In this document: positions 1 through 7,946 of the stretch, piece by piece
Layout: each line of letters begins with the position of its first letter
How positions within the stretch are numbered: position 1 is the first letter of the stretch
Translations under genes and position numbers: made by a program
From: Streptomyces specialis
Lineage (GTDB): Bacteria; Actinomycetota; Actinomycetes; Streptomycetales; Streptomycetaceae
NCBI RefSeq assembly: GCF_001493375.1
Contig: NZ_LN929897.1
Location: 704,754 to 768,753, forward strand
Direction: 5' to 3'
DNA: 64,000 bases
Notes under the pieces: model-generated
Databases searched by the model: none
What the model was told of the DNA's origin: nothing
Seen by the model: only the letters and a program-made list of their open reading frames with translations

Positions 1-1
1 T

Positions 2-370
2 CTGGACGACGTCCGCGCCGCGCTCGACGAGTGCGCCACCTTCCACACGCCCGAGGGCCCGGCCGACAAGGCGGTCTCCGTGGCCTACGACGCGGCGCCG
101 CTGGAGACGGGACGCCTGGGCGAGGAGTCGCTCGCCGTCCGTTTCCACCGGCGGATCGACGGCGAGACGGCGAGCACGCCCGTCGTGGCCGATCTGGTGA
201 TCGTCCGCGTCGGCGCGCAGATCCTCCGGGTCGCGCAGGCCGGGCGGGACGACGGCGCCCTCGGGGACGTGGAGAAGATCGCGGAGCGCGCGGTCGAGAA
301 GCTGGAGGGGGTGGCCGCGGGACGGGTGCCCGCCCCGCCCCCGGACCAGCCGGGTACCACGGATCTGTGA
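2..370 (+). CDS. C-terminal fragment of an uncharacterised protein
   Basis: An open frame enters from the left edge and stops with TGA at 368-370, giving about 122 residues with the N-terminus missing. The visible part begins LDDVRAALDEC and has an alternating beta-rich stretch (VVADLVIVRVGAQILRV) followed by a charged helix (DVEKIAERAVEKLEG) and a Pro-rich tail. This beta-then-helix ending is reminiscent of the extracellular sensor/lipoprotein domains of actinobacteria, but I do not recognise the family with certainty. It lies 28 nt upstream of the cytidine deaminase-like gene on the same strand. No function is assigned. Confidence 0.6.
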   Translation: MDDVRAALDECATFHTPEGPADKAVSVAYDAAPLETGRLGEESLAVRFHRRIDGETASTPVVADLVIVRVGAQILRVAQAGRDDGALGDVEKIAERAVEKLEGVAAGRVPAPPPDQPGTTDL

Positions 371-398
371 GCCCGGCCCAGCACATAAGCTCGGTCGT

Positions 399-794
399 AT
401 GACTGACGCCGCCCCCTCCGCAGACGCGCTCGATCCCGAGGACCGCAAGATCATCACGCTCGCCCGAAGTGCCCGTGCCCGCAACGGCGTTCCGGAGGGA
501 GCCGCCGTCCGCGACGAGACCGGCCGCACCTATGTGGCCACCACCGTCGCGCTGGACTCGCTGAAGCTGAGCGCGCTCCAGACGGCGGTGGCGATGGCCG
601 TGGCGAGCGGGGCGGTGGCGCTGGAGGCGGCGGCCGTGGTCAGCGCGGCGGACGGGGTGGCGGAGGGCGATCTCGCGGCCGTCCGGGACGTGGGCGGGGC
701 GGGGGCGGGGCGGGCGGCAAGGGCGTCACTGTGCTCCTGGCTGGCCCCGACGGGCGGCTTCGTGCGACCATCGCCGGGTCATGAGCACCTCTGA
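399..794 (+). CDS. cytidine deaminase-like protein, probably frameshifted near its 3' end
   Basis: The first ~95 residues (DPEDRKIITLARSARARNG, RDETGRTYVATTVAL, LSALQTAVAMAVASGA) match the short cytidine deaminase-like protein that commonly sits directly before era in Streptomyces. It lacks the full zinc-ligand set of true CDA, so deaminase activity is doubtful. After AAVRDVGG the frame turns into low-complexity Gly/Ala/Arg sequence and runs on to 794, 14 nt inside era. In the other frame the sequence from about 720 reads GVTVLLAGPDGRLRATIAGS and stops at 782-784, giving an ATGA overlap with era. The switch lies in the G-rich tract 690-720, so one base is probably missing there. The true end is most likely 784. 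Confidence 0.72.
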   Translation: MTDAAPSADALDPEDRKIITLARSARARNGVPEGAAVRDETGRTYVATTVALDSLKLSALQTAVAMAVASGAVALEAAAVVSAADGVAEGDLAAVRDVGGAGAGRAARASLCSWLAPTGGFVRPSPGHEHL

Positions 795-1710
795 GCCGAG
801 CCACCGTTCCGGATTCGCCTGTTTCGTCGGCCGTCCCAACGCGGGCAAGTCCACGCTGACCAACGCCCTGGTGGGCATCAAGGTCGCGATCACCTCCAAC
901 CGTCCGCAGACCACCCGGCACACGGTGCGCGGCATCGTGCACCGCCCGGACGCGCAGCTCGTCCTGGTGGACACCCCGGGTCTGCACAAGCCGCGCACCC
1001 TGCTCGGCCAGCGGCTGAACGACGTCGTCCGGGCCACGTGGGCCGAGGTGGACGCGATCGGTTTCTGCCTCCCGGCCAACGAGAAGATCGGCCCCGGCGA
1101 CCGTTTCATCGCCAAGGAGCTGTCCCAGATCAAGCGGACGCCCAAGGTCGCCGTCGTCACCAAGACCGATCTGGTGGACAACGACGCGCTCGCCGAACAG
1201 CTCATCGCCGTGGACCAGTTGGGCCGGGAGGTGGGCATCGAGTGGGCGGAGATCGTCCCGGTCTCGGCCACCGCCGGGCGGCAGGTGTCGCTTCTGGCCG
1301 ACCTGCTGGTGCCGCTGCTGCCCGAGGGTCCGCCGTTGTACCCGGAGGGCGACCTCACCGACGAGCCCGAGCAGGTGATGATCGCGGAGCTGATCCGCGA
1401 GGCCGCGCTGGAGGGCGTGCGGGACGAGCTGCCGCACTCGATCGCGGTGGTGGTCGAGGAGATGCTGCCCCGGGAGGACCGCCCGGCCGACCGGCCGCTG
1501 CTGGACATCCACGCGTACCTCTTCATCGAGCGGTCCAGCCAGAAAGGCATCGTGATCGGCCCGAAGGGCGCCCGGCTGAAGGACGTCGGCACCAAGGCGC
1601 GGCGTCAGATCGAGGCGCTGCTGGGCACGCCGGTCTTCCTCGACCTGCACGTGAAGGTCGCCAAGGACTGGCAGCGCGACCCCAAGCAGCTCCGGCGCCT
1701 GGGCTTCTGA
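781..1710 (+). CDS. era: GTPase Era
   Basis: Era is an essential GTPase that binds 16S rRNA and helps mature the 30S subunit. The 309-residue product has the P-loop GRPNAGKST at residues 17-25, the G3 motif DTPG, the G4 motif TKTD, and a C-terminal KH RNA-binding domain with VIGPKGARLKDVG. Its length is normal for the family. The ATG at 781 overlaps the TGA of the upstream deaminase-like gene (ATGA) once that gene's frame is corrected, which implies translational coupling. The gene ends in front of a strong hairpin shared with the convergent tetR gene. Assignment is secure. Confidence 0.97.
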   Translation: MSTSEPSHRSGFACFVGRPNAGKSTLTNALVGIKVAITSNRPQTTRHTVRGIVHRPDAQLVLVDTPGLHKPRTLLGQRLNDVVRATWAEVDAIGFCLPANEKIGPGDRFIAKELSQIKRTPKVAVVTKTDLVDNDALAEQLIAVDQLGREVGIEWAEIVPVSATAGRQVSLLADLLVPLLPEGPPLYPEGDLTDEPEQVMIAELIREAALEGVRDELPHSIAVVVEEMLPREDRPADRPLLDIHAYLFIERSSQKGIVIGPKGARLKDVGTKARRQIEALLGTPVFLDLHVKVAKDWQRDPKQLRRLGF

Positions 1711-1729
1711 CGGCCCCGCGGCGGTCGCA

Positions 1730-1778
1730 CGACGGCGGCCCGGCGGACGGTGGAGAACCGTCCGCCGGGCCGCCGTCG
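1730..1778. terminator. bidirectional hairpin terminator between era and tetR
   Basis: A perfect 21-bp inverted repeat (left arm 1730-1750, right arm 1758-1778) with a 7-nt loop lies between the convergent era and tetR stop codons. There is no T-tract, as is usual in Streptomyces. Confidence 0.85.
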
Positions 1779-1798
1779 TACGTTCGGGGCCGGGCGTC

Positions 1799-2470
1799 TC
1801 AGTCCAGGGCGGCGACCCGGCTGACCACGGCCATCACGAGGGTGTGCGCGTTGGACACCAGCGCCTCGATCGGCTGGGCCCGCTCGCCCAGGATCCACCG
1901 CTGCGCGATCAGCACCACGGCCCCGAGGACGCCGGTGGCGAGGATCTCCAGATCGGTCTCGGAGAGGTCGGCCGCGTCCAGATAGGGCTGCGTGAGCTGG
2001 AGGATCGTGTCCACGAACGCGGTGTTGACCGCCTGCCAGGCGCTGTCGACCGTCCCGCTCACCGCGAGGATCTCCACGAACGCGATCCGCGCCAGGCGCG
2101 GATCGTCGCCGATCGTCCGGAACAGCGCGGTCAGGGCGGCCCGCACCTGCGCCTCGATGTCCGGGGCGGCGGCCTCGGCGTCGGCGACGATCCGCGTGTG
2201 CAACTCCTCGGCCACCCGCCCGTAGACGGCCAGCAGCAACTCCTCGCTGTCGTCGAAGGACTCGTAGAAGTACCGCTTCGTCAGCCCGGCGGCGGCGCAG
2301 ACGCGGTCGACCGTCGCGTTGCGGTACCCGATGGTCCCGAACGTCTCGATGCCCGCCTCCATCAGCCGCGCCCGGCGCTCGTCCTGGCGCTGGCGCCGGT
2401 CGGCGCCGCGGTAGGTGCGGCCGGTCGTGGTCCGGGCCGTGGGCGGGGTCGTCTGCTGTCCGGGGCTCAT
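1799..2470 (-). CDS. TetR family transcriptional regulator
   Basis: This is a 223-residue regulator from the ATG at 2470; an in-frame GTG at 2488 would add six residues. The N-terminal helix-turn-helix is clear (ARLMEAGIETFGTIGYRNAT, then VDRVCAAAGLTKRYFYESF). The rest is an all-helical ligand-binding domain. It is divergent from an SDR/monooxygenase/hydrolase operon, with 92 nt between the two start codons containing inverted and direct repeats. The natural inference is that it represses that operon, and itself, in response to a lipid or aromatic ligand. The ligand cannot be told from sequence. Confidence 0.9.
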   Translation of the reverse strand: MSPGQQTTPPTARTTTGRTYRGADRRQRQDERRARLMEAGIETFGTIGYRNATVDRVCAAAGLTKRYFYESFDDSEELLLAVYGRVAEELHTRIVADAEAAAPDIEAQVRAALTALFRTIGDDPRLARIAFVEILAVSGTVDSAWQAVNTAFVDTILQLTQPYLDAADLSETDLEILATGVLGAVVLIAQRWILGERAQPIEALVSNAHTLVMAVVSRVAALD

Positions 2471-2475
2471 CACCC

Positions 2476-2540
2476 CTGATATTGACACTGCGGCGTATCA
2501 GATGCAAAAGTGACACCGCCCGGTTCCAGATACGTGACAC
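2476..2540. promoter_or_regulatory. putative TetR operator/divergent promoter region
   Basis: CTGATA (2476-2481) and TATCAG (2496-2501) form an inverted repeat, CGTATC (2494-2499) pairs with GATACG (2529-2534), and TGACAC occurs three times (2483, 2511, 2535). TTGACA at 2482-2487 could be a -35 element. These sit exactly between the divergent tetR and SDR genes, so regulator binding here is likely; the precise operator is inference. Confidence 0.5.
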
Positions 2541-2562
2541 GGGCCGTACCGAGGAGGTGTCC

Positions 2563-3474
2563 ATGCCCATATCACCGTCGATCAGGGCGCTTGAGGGCAA
2601 AGTCGCCCTGATCACCGGAGCCGCCCGCGGCATCGGTGCCGAGACCGCCCGCGCGCTGGCCGGACACGGCGTGAAGCTGGTGCTCACCGATCTCGACGCG
2701 GAGCCGCTCGCCGCCCTCGCCGCCGAGCTGGGCGAGGAGAACGTGCACACCGTCGCCTGCGACGTCTGCGACCTGCCCGCCATGGAGCGGGCCGTCGCGG
2801 CGGGCGCCGCCCGGTTCGGCGGCATCGATCTGGTGCTGGCCAACGCCGGGATCGCCTCCTACGGCTCGGTCCTGCGCGTCGATCCGGCCACGTTCAAGCG
2901 CGTCATGGACATCAACGTGCTCGGCGTCTTCAACACCGTGCGCGCCGCGCTCCCTTCGGTGATCGAGCGCAAGGGGTACATCCTCGTGGTGTCCTCGCTC
3001 GCCGCGTTCACGCCCGCCCCCGGCCTGGTCGCCTACAACGCCAGCAAGGCCGGCGTCGAGCACTTCGCCGACGCGGTGCGGCTGGAGGTCGCCCACCACG
3101 GCGTCGCCGTCGGCAGCGCCCACCCGTCGTGGATCGACACCCCGCTGGTGCGTGACGCCAAGCAGGACCTGTCCGCGTTCCGGCAGATGCTCAAGGTCCT
3201 GCCGGGGCCGCTGAAGCGGACCACGTCCGTGGAGGTCTGCGTCGAGGCGTTCGTCAAGGGGCTCGCCGGGCGCAAGCGCCGCGTCAACGTGCCCGGCTGG
3301 GTCGGCGCGCTGCGCTGGCTGAAGCCGGTGATCGCCTCACGCCTCGGCGACCGGCAGACCCTCAAGCACGCGCCCAGGCTGCTGCCGCTGATGGACGAGG
3401 AGGTCGCCCGGCTCGGCCGCTCGACCAGCGCCCGCAACACGGCCCTGGACGACGTCGCGGTCGCCCCGAAGTAG
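2563..3474 (+). CDS. SDR family NAD(P)-dependent oxidoreductase
   Basis: A 303-residue short-chain dehydrogenase. The cofactor motif TGAARGIG is at about residues 18-25, NAG follows strand 4 (LVLANAGIAS), the catalytic Ser lies in VVSSLAAF, and the catalytic pair is in YNASK (Tyr158, Lys162). The ATG at 2563 is chosen because GAGGAGG precedes it. The C-terminal extension past the Rossmann core (KRRVNVPGWVGALRWLKPVI) is typical of the SadH/Rv3085-like group. It is the first gene of an operon with a Baeyer-Villiger-type monooxygenase and an HSL hydrolase, the same trio as mycobacterial mymA (Rv3083-Rv3085). A role in modifying lipid or hydroxyl/keto intermediates is inferred. Confidence 0.9.
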   Translation: MPISPSIRALEGKVALITGAARGIGAETARALAGHGVKLVLTDLDAEPLAALAAELGEENVHTVACDVCDLPAMERAVAAGAARFGGIDLVLANAGIASYGSVLRVDPATFKRVMDINVLGVFNTVRAALPSVIERKGYILVVSSLAAFTPAPGLVAYNASKAGVEHFADAVRLEVAHHGVAVGSAHPSWIDTPLVRDAKQDLSAFRQMLKVLPGPLKRTTSVEVCVEAFVKGLAGRKRRVNVPGWVGALRWLKPVIASRLGDRQTLKHAPRLLPLMDEEVARLGRSTSARNTALDDVAVAPK

Positions 3475-3528
3475 CCCCCGCAGCACCGTCACGAGGACAG
3501 CAACGAGAAGTACAGCGAGGTAACAGCG

Positions 3529-5004
3529 ATGAGCACTCCCGAGCACGTCGATGTCCTGATCGTCGGCGCCGGCCTGTCCGGCATCGGCGCCGCGTGCCAT
3601 CTGCGGCGCGAGAACCCCGGCAAGACGTACGCCATCCTGGAGGCCCGCGACGCGATCGGCGGCACCTGGGACCTGTTCCGCTACCCGGGCATCCGCTCGG
3701 ACTCCGACATGTACACCCTGGGGTACCGCTTCCGGCCGTGGACCGACCGCAAGTCGATCGCCGACGGTTCGTCGATCCTGGCCTACGTCCGCGACACCGC
3801 CCGCGAGTACGGCGTCGACCGCGCGGTCCGCTACCACCACCGCGTGGTGCGGGCCGAGTGGTCCAGCGACGACGCCCGCTGGACGGTGACCGCCGAGCGC
3901 ACCGACACCGGCGAGACCGTGCGCCTCACCTGCGGCTTCCTCTACACGTGCAGCGGCTACTACCGCTACGACGAGGGCTTCACCCCCGAGTTCCCCGGCG
4001 CCGACCGGTTCACCGGCCGGATCATCCATCCGCAGCACTGGCCCACCGACCTGGACTACGCGGGCAAGCGCGTGGTGATCATCGGCAGCGGCGCGACAGC
4101 CGTCACACTCGCCCCGTCGATGGCGCGGGACGCGGCCAAGGTGACGATGCTCCAGCGTTCCCCCACCTACATCATCACTCAGCCCAGCGTGGACCCGCTC
4201 CACCACGGCCTGCGCAAGGTGCTGCCCGAGAAGGCCGCGTACACCGCCACCCGGTGGAAGAACGTCCTTCTGCACACCGGCTTCTACCAGCTCAGCCGGC
4301 ACCGGCCGCAGCTCGTGAAGAAGGTGCTGCGGACGCTCGCCAAGCGGTCGCTGCCCGCCGGGTACGAGATCGACGTCCACTTCAAGCCCCGCTACAACCC
4401 GTGGGACGAGCGGCTGTGCGTGGTGCCGGACGCCGACCTGTTCAAGGCGATACGGCGCGGTGACGTCTCCCTGGTCACCGACCGCGTCGAGCGCTTCACC
4501 GAGACCGGCATCAAGCTCGTCTCCGGCGCCGAGCTGGAGGCCGACATCATCGTCACCGCCACCGGGCTCAACCTGCTGGCGTTCGGCGGGATGGAACTGG
4601 CCGTCGACGGGCGGGACGTCAAGCTGCCCGAGACCATGGCGTACAAGGGCATGATGCTCAGCGGCGTGCCGAACTTCGCGTTCACCGTCGGCTACACCAA
4701 CGCCTCCTGGACGCTCAAGGCCGACCTGGTCGCCGAGTACGTGTGCCGTCTCCTGGCGCACATGGACGAGCACGGCTACCGTCAGTGCGTCCCCGAACGG
4801 GACCCGTCCGTCGCGGAGGAGCCGTTCCTCGACTTCGCCGCCGGATATGTGCTCCGCTCCATCGACGCGTTCCCCAAGCAGGGGGCGCGCGCGCCGTGGC
4901 GGCTGCGGATGAACTACCTGTACGACATCCGCTCGCTGCGGCGGGGTTCGGTCGAGGAGGAGATGAGGGTCAGCGCGTCGCCCCGCGCCGCGACGCGGGT
5001 GTGA
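3529..5004 (+). CDS. flavin-containing (Baeyer-Villiger type) monooxygenase
   Basis: A 491-residue class B flavoprotein monooxygenase. The FAD-binding motif GAGLSG is at residues 13-18, the Baeyer-Villiger fingerprint FTGRIIHPQHW at about 161-171, and an NADPH-binding GSGATA at about 185. DAIGGTWDLFRYPGIRSDSD is the conserved segment of this class. It would insert oxygen from O2 into ketones or oxidise N/S groups using NADPH. Length and motif order match EthA/MymA-type enzymes. It sits 54 nt after the SDR and 62 nt before the hydrolase, which could hydrolyse the ester produced. The substrate is unknown. Confidence 0.93.
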   Translation: MSTPEHVDVLIVGAGLSGIGAACHLRRENPGKTYAILEARDAIGGTWDLFRYPGIRSDSDMYTLGYRFRPWTDRKSIADGSSILAYVRDTAREYGVDRAVRYHHRVVRAEWSSDDARWTVTAERTDTGETVRLTCGFLYTCSGYYRYDEGFTPEFPGADRFTGRIIHPQHWPTDLDYAGKRVVIIGSGATAVTLAPSMARDAAKVTMLQRSPTYIITQPSVDPLHHGLRKVLPEKAAYTATRWKNVLLHTGFYQLSRHRPQLVKKVLRTLAKRSLPAGYEIDVHFKPRYNPWDERLCVVPDADLFKAIRRGDVSLVTDRVERFTETGIKLVSGAELEADIIVTATGLNLLAFGGMELAVDGRDVKLPETMAYKGMMLSGVPNFAFTVGYTNASWTLKADLVAEYVCRLLAHMDEHGYRQCVPERDPSVAEEPFLDFAAGYVLRSIDAFPKQGARAPWRLRMNYLYDIRSLRRGSVEEEMRVSASPRAATRV

Positions 5005-5066
5005 CCGTGTGACGTGCGACCGGGTGCCGCGGGGGGCGAGCCGCGCGGGGTGAGGAGACGGACCGG

Positions 5067-5972
5067 ATGATCAGCGCCGAGCAGACGACGTTCATCCAGA
5101 CGCTGCGCCTGCTGGCGATGAAGGACCGGCTGTCGGACGCCGAGCGGACCCTCACCGGGGCGCGCCGGCTCCAGGCCGAGGGCCCCGCCCGGCCACCGGC
5201 CAGGGTCGGCCGCCGGGTGGACCTGTCGTGCGACGACGCCCCCGGCTTCCCCGTCTGGACCTTCCGCCCGAAGCGGCCCGCGGACCCGGCGCACCCGGGC
5301 CGCGCGGTGCTCTACGTCCACGGCGGCGGGTACATCATGGACTTCGCGCCGCAGCACTGGGAGTTCCTCGCCGACCTGACCGAACGGACCGGCTCGGTCG
5401 TCCGCGCCCCGCAGTACCCGCTGGCACCCGGCCACACGTGGCGCGACACGTTCCCGCCGCTGCTGGACATGGCCCGGGGAACGGGCGGCCCGCCGCCGGT
5501 CCTGATGGGCGACTCGGCGGGCGGCGGCCTGGTCCTCGCCCTGGCCCAGACCCTCGCCGCCGAGGGCGGCCACGCGCCCGAGACGGTGCTGATCTCGCCG
5601 TTCGTCGACGCCACGCTGACGGACCCGGAGACCGCCGCGCACGACGAAACCGATCCCTGGCTGGCGGCCGAGGGCCTGCGCGCCTGCGGTCGCGCCTGGG
5701 CCGGGGCCGACGACCCGGCCCGCCCCGAGATCAGCCCGCTCTTCGGCGACTTCACCGGCCTGGGCCGCATGCTGGTCTTCACCGGCACCCGGGACACGCT
5801 CCACCCGCAGAACCGCGACCTGGCCCGCCGCGCCCGCGCGGCGGGCGTCGCCTGCGATCTGGTGGTGGCCCTCGGGTCCATCCACGTCTATCCCCTCCTC
5901 GCCGTCCCCGAGGCCCGGGGCCCGCGCGAGGCCATCGCGGCCTTCCTGGCCGGAGCACCGGCGACGGCCTGA
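5067..5972 (+). CDS. alpha/beta hydrolase, hormone-sensitive-lipase/LipR type
   Basis: A 301-residue esterase of the HSL family. The oxyanion-hole motif HGGGYI starts at His85, the nucleophile elbow is GDSAGG with Ser150, and the terminal catalytic His is probably His273 in SIHVYP. No signal peptide is seen, so it is probably cytosolic. The ATG at 5067 has GAGGAG about 12 nt upstream. Together with the SDR and monooxygenase it forms a plausible chain: alcohol to ketone, ketone to ester, ester to acid plus alcohol. The equivalent mycobacterial gene is lipR (Rv3084). The substrate is inferred only from context. Confidence 0.9.
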   Translation: MISAEQTTFIQTLRLLAMKDRLSDAERTLTGARRLQAEGPARPPARVGRRVDLSCDDAPGFPVWTFRPKRPADPAHPGRAVLYVHGGGYIMDFAPQHWEFLADLTERTGSVVRAPQYPLAPGHTWRDTFPPLLDMARGTGGPPPVLMGDSAGGGLVLALAQTLAAEGGHAPETVLISPFVDATLTDPETAAHDETDPWLAAEGLRACGRAWAGADDPARPEISPLFGDFTGLGRMLVFTGTRDTLHPQNRDLARRARAAGVACDLVVALGSIHVYPLLAVPEARGPREAIAAFLAGAPATA

Positions 5973-6189
5973 ACGGCGCGCCTTCCCGGCCGCGCGGCAC
6001 GCTCGGGACGACACGAGGCGAGTGTTGCCGGAAGCAAAGATGAGCCGGTCACCGATCGCGCCCGACTGAGTCGCCCCGCCCGCACTTTCATCGCTATCTC
6101 ACGAATTTCGTACGCGTGGGTCCGCATCGCGCGATCACGGCTAACGTCGGCCGGGTCGCCCTGATCCACCCGGAGACGAGGGAGTGTTG

Positions 6190-7047
6190 ATGGCAGCAGC
6201 GGCGAGTGTGCCGGAATCATTGGCGGGAGTGGGCACGACGGCGATCGGGGTCGCCCTCATCCGCGCCAGAGAGACCGGCCGCGAGGACAGGCTCTACGCG
6301 GATCCCTTCGCCCAGGCGTTCGCCGACGCGGCGCGGGACGCGTTCCTCGACCCGTCGGCGCCCCCCGGGTCGGCCGACACCTGGGCCACCGTGGGACGGC
6401 TCGTCGATGTCTTCTACGAAGGCCGCTCCGTCGCCACGCGCTTCTTCGACGACTATCTGCTGGACGCCGTCGCCACGGGCTGCGAGCAGGTCGTCATCCT
6501 CGGCGCCGGTCTGGACACCCGCGCGTTCCGGCTGGCCTGGCCGAAGGCGGTCGATCTGTTCGAGGTCGATCTGCCCGAGATGTTCTCCTTCAAGGAGGAG
6601 ATCCTCGGCACCCGGGACGCCGCCCCCGCCTGCCGCCGTGTGGTCGTCCCCTGCGACCTGCGGGACGACTGGGCCGCCGCGCTGCACGGCGCCGGGTTCC
6701 GCGACGGGGTTCCCACCGCGTGGCTGGCCGAGGGCGTGCTCGGCTACGTGCCCCGGGAGGCCGCCCGCCGGGTGCTGACCACGGCGGGCGCCATGACGCC
6801 GGCCGGCAGCCGGTTCTCGTGCGAGCACATCCGGCCCGACAGCCCGGGGCTCGACGGCATCCGGAAGCTGCTCGGCCAGGAGCAGACCGCCCGTCCGCCC
6901 GGCGGGCTCGGCCCGGACGCGCCGGAGTGGCTGGCCGAGCAGGGCTGGGAGCCCCGGTTCCGCCCCCACCCCGAGCTGACCGAGTCGTACGGCCGCGAGG
7001 GCGGCGGCAGCCCCGACAACGGCTACCTCACCGCCGTCCGCACGTAG
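6190..7047 (+). CDS. class I SAM-dependent methyltransferase (TIGR00027/leucine carboxyl methyltransferase-like)
   Basis: A 285-residue enzyme of the family abundant in mycobacteria and Streptomyces. Motifs are the N-terminal GVGTTAIGVALIRARE, DPFAQAF, and the SAM-binding strand QVVILGAGLDTRAFRL at about residues 97-112, followed by FEVDLPEM. The ATG at 6190 is preferred because GAGGGAG lies just upstream; a GTG at 6184 would add two residues. The 217-nt gap from the hydrolase contains TAACGT, a possible -10. It may be transcribed on its own. The methyl acceptor is unknown. Its 3' end abuts a long inverted repeat that is probably an assembly artefact. Confidence 0.88.
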   Translation: MAAAASVPESLAGVGTTAIGVALIRARETGREDRLYADPFAQAFADAARDAFLDPSAPPGSADTWATVGRLVDVFYEGRSVATRFFDDYLLDAVATGCEQVVILGAGLDTRAFRLAWPKAVDLFEVDLPEMFSFKEEILGTRDAAPACRRVVVPCDLRDDWAAALHGAGFRDGVPTAWLAEGVLGYVPREAARRVLTTAGAMTPAGSRFSCEHIRPDSPGLDGIRKLLGQEQTARPPGGLGPDAPEWLAEQGWEPRFRPHPELTESYGREGGGSPDNGYLTAVRT

Positions 7048-7183
7048 CGGCCCCGGCCATCACCCCCGAAGACCATCTCCCTCCCCCCGATGCCGTCACC
7101 GCGCGTCGTTCGCTCTCCCGGACGGCGCGCGGTGACGGCATCGGGGGGAGGGAGATGGTCTTCGGGGGTGATGGCCGGGGCCG
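7048..7183. repeat. perfect 58-bp inverted repeat, probably a fold-back artefact around a natural terminator
   Basis: Positions 7048-7105 and 7126-7183 are exact reverse complements around a 20-nt loop. The inner part (7091-7139) resembles an ordinary terminator hairpin for the methyltransferase gene. The outer part is best explained as polymerase fold-back at that hairpin, because an adapter-like sequence follows immediately and 7089-7134 is then repeated exactly at 7245-7290. Confidence 0.85.
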
Positions 7184-7244
7184 CTAAAGCCGGCTAACTA
7201 GTTTTCGCCCTGCCTCGTGGGCTGGGAGATGTGAATAAGGGACA
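7184..7244. other. degraded Nextera i7 adapter embedded in the assembly (artefact)
   Basis: The stretch CCTCGTGGGCTGGGAGATGT and what follows up to GGGACAG (7215-7244) matches, with a few errors, the Nextera sequence that reads GTCTCGTGGGCTCGGAGATG...AGAGACAG. The bases just before it (TTCGCCCT) resemble the i7 index TTCTGCCT. The genome resumes at 7245 with a second copy of 7089-7134. It is not biological sequence. Confidence 0.88.
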
Positions 7245-7397
7245 GATGCCGTCACCGCGCGTCGTTCGCTCTCCCGGACGGCGCGCGGTGGCGGCGCCTC
7301 ACCCGCCCCGCCCTGGCGAAGACTCCCGCGCGAGCGTCCCGCCCGCGAAGAGTGGTCGGCGCGGCCGTACGCGCCGGTGACAGGCGACCGCGTCCCC

Positions 7398-7880
7398 GGA
7401 GCTGCGGCTGTGTCGCCGGGGTGGCCGTGGACCGGTTGCTGAGGTCGCGTTGCCGGGCTTGGCTGGGACCCGTAGCGCGGTGCTGGGGAACGTCTGAACT
7501 CTCCGCTGGGCAGGGGCGTTTGATGCGGTTCGGTGCGGCGGGATCACCATGGACCGGCCGGTGAGGTCGCGTTGCCGGGCTTGGCCGTGGTCCCTGTCGT
7601 TCGGCGTGTGGGGCGGTGCTGTGGGGTCGTCTGAACTTCCCGTCAGGCGCGGGCGGTTCGGTGGGGCTGCGGCTGCGGTGTCGGGATCACCGTCGCCTGG
7701 CTGCTGTCCGGCGTGGTGTAGCTGTGCGGTGGAAGCTTCTGAACTTCCCGCTGGGCAGGGCGTTTCATGCGGTGAGCTGCGGCTGTGTCGCCGGGGTCGC
7801 CGTGGACCGGCTGGTCAGGCCCCCGGCACTCGGTGCGGGGGCGGTGCCGTCGGGTTGTCTGAACCGCCCGCTGGATGAGG
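7398..7880. repeat. degenerate tandem repeats, about 110-137 bp period, no gene
   Basis: The box TCTGAACTTCCCGCTGGGCA, with variants, recurs at about 7493, 7630, 7738 and 7857. GAGCTGCGGCTGTGTCGCCG occurs at about 7398 and 7773. GAGGTCGCGTTGCCGGGCTT occurs at 7441 and 7562. So four imperfect units fill this stretch. No convincing coding frame is seen on either strand. The origin is unknown; it may be a decayed duplicated intergenic element. Part of it lies close to the artefact at 7135-7244, but the copies differ from each other, so they are not simple assembly duplicates. Confidence 0.7.
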
Positions 7881-7946
7881 CTGGTTCGTATCGTTCGCCG
7901 CGTCCGTGTTGTCGGCGTTGCCGGGGCCGGCCGGTGGGCGGTGGGG

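Noticed and set aside
399..784. Programmed ribosomal frameshift in the deaminase-like gene
   Set aside because: There is no slippery heptamer with a downstream structure that would make it more likely than a missing base in a G-run; other G-run errors occur in the same assembly.
7048..7183. Transposon or IS terminal inverted repeats
   Set aside because: The arms are adjacent with a 20-nt loop and no transposase; adapter sequence follows, so a fold-back artefact explains it better.
7398..7880. CRISPR array
   Set aside because: Repeats are long, degenerate and unevenly spaced, with no uniform spacers and no cas genes.
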